A stretch of 64,000 bases of DNA from contig NZ_LT629737.1 of NCBI RefSeq assembly GCF_900104765.1, positions 186,001 to 250,000 on the forward strand, given 5' to 3'. Positions 63,739-64,000 of this stretch are shown piece by piece. Each line of letters begins with the position of its first letter. Within the stretch, counting starts at the first letter, position 1. Origin of the DNA: Gillisia sp. Hel1_33_143 (GTDB taxonomy: Bacteria; Bacteroidota; Bacteroidia; Flavobacteriales; Flavobacteriaceae). The position numbers and the translations under genes are program-made. Below the pieces are notes generated by a model that saw nothing but the letters and a program-made list of their open reading frames with translations, was not told where the DNA came from and did not search any database.

Positions 63739-64000
63739 ATGGCAAAAATTAAGCACAATAACCTTCTGGATACTGTAATTTCGGTAATGACGAATGCAAA
63801 AGAATCGGGAGTCTTGCATTTATATGCTGAAGGTGAAAAATTTGATGGTAGACAGATTCAGATAAAAGGGAAGAAACTTTTTCATTTTGGTACTACAGGC
63901 TATTTAGGTTTAGAACAGGATTATCGACTGAAGCAAGGAGCTATAAATGCAATTAATTCCTATGGATCTCAATTTCCCCTTTCCAAATCTTATATATCTC
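63739..64000 (+). CDS. Alpha-oxoamine synthase-like enzyme, partial
   Basis: N-terminal 87 codons of a PLP enzyme; the gene runs off the window. The sequence FHFGTTGYLGLEQDYRLKQG and INSYGSQFPLSKS matches the start of the 8-amino-7-oxononanoate synthase, glycine C-acetyltransferase and serine palmitoyltransferase group, where N-Y-LG-followed loops enter the PLP fold. The substrate is not determinable. It is divergent from the STAS-like gene. Confidence 0.75.
   Translation, partial: MAKIKHNNLLDTVISVMTNAKESGVLHLYAEGEKFDGRQIQIKGKKLFHFGTTGYLGLEQDYRLKQGAINAINSYGSQFPLSKSYIS

Noticed and set aside
1-64000. CRISPR array or insertion sequence
   Set aside because: No regular direct repeats with spacers, no Cas gene, and no transposase frame or terminal inverted repeats were found.

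Overview
The window looks like chromosome of a marine or soil Bacteroidota, most likely a member of the Flavobacteriaceae. The support is low GC, a SusC/SusD pair, DUF3347, HYC_CC_PP and DUF6520 family proteins, and promoters of the Bacteroidota type (TTTG near -33, TAnnTTTG near -7). No rRNA, complete tRNA, CRISPR array or intact insertion sequence was seen.

Layout. (1) 0-2.4 kb: a zinc alcohol dehydrogenase, a small exported protein, and the 3' half of a tRNA-Met gene followed by its terminator. (2) 2.5-5 kb: a tyrosine recombinase directed inward from that tRNA fragment, then decayed coding sequence. Together these look like one end of an integrative element. (3) 5-42.7 kb: a very large block, almost all on the + strand, for copper/silver handling. 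It has five DUF3347 modules, two HYC_CC_PP proteins, a multicopper oxidase fused to a CopB-like barrel, a CsoR-like repressor with two matching promoter-operators, a Cys-rich copper-storage protein, HMA and MerT-like proteins, a complete CusA-CusC-CusB pump, an HMA-AraC regulator, a block with a persulfide-dioxygenase-like protein, a PII-like protein, an SDR and an SPW/VKOR protein, a second multicopper oxidase, a SCO protein and a CopA-type P-ATPase. (4) 42.9-52.9 kb, - strand: a histidine kinase, a broad-spectrum mercury operon (arsR-type regulator, merTP, merP-like, merA, DUF2652, merB, a second FAD oxidoreductase, a decayed GDCCVxC gene) and an arsenic operon (arsR, arsC, acr3). (5) 53.3-64 kb: a small HTH protein, a strongly structured non-coding element, a SusC/SusD transporter joined to an M16 peptidase, a convergent small exported DUF6520 protein, a PAS-AraC regulator, a STAS-like protein and the start of an alpha-oxoamine-synthase-like enzyme.

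How the genes fit together. Region 3 covers each step of envelope copper defence: cytosolic export (P-ATPase), envelope-spanning efflux (CusABC), periplasmic oxidation of Cu(I) (two oxidases), sequestration (Csp, Met-rich and Cys-rich exported proteins) and sensing (CsoR-like, HMA-AraC). Region 4 adds uptake and reduction of Hg(II), cleavage of organomercurials and arsenite efflux, each under its own ArsR-type repressor with a recognisable dyad operator. Regions 2-4 are best read as a multi-metal resistance island; its far end was not found here. Region 5 looks like a peptide-uptake locus rather than a glycan locus, because the SusCD pair is followed by a peptidase and no glycoside hydrolase is present.
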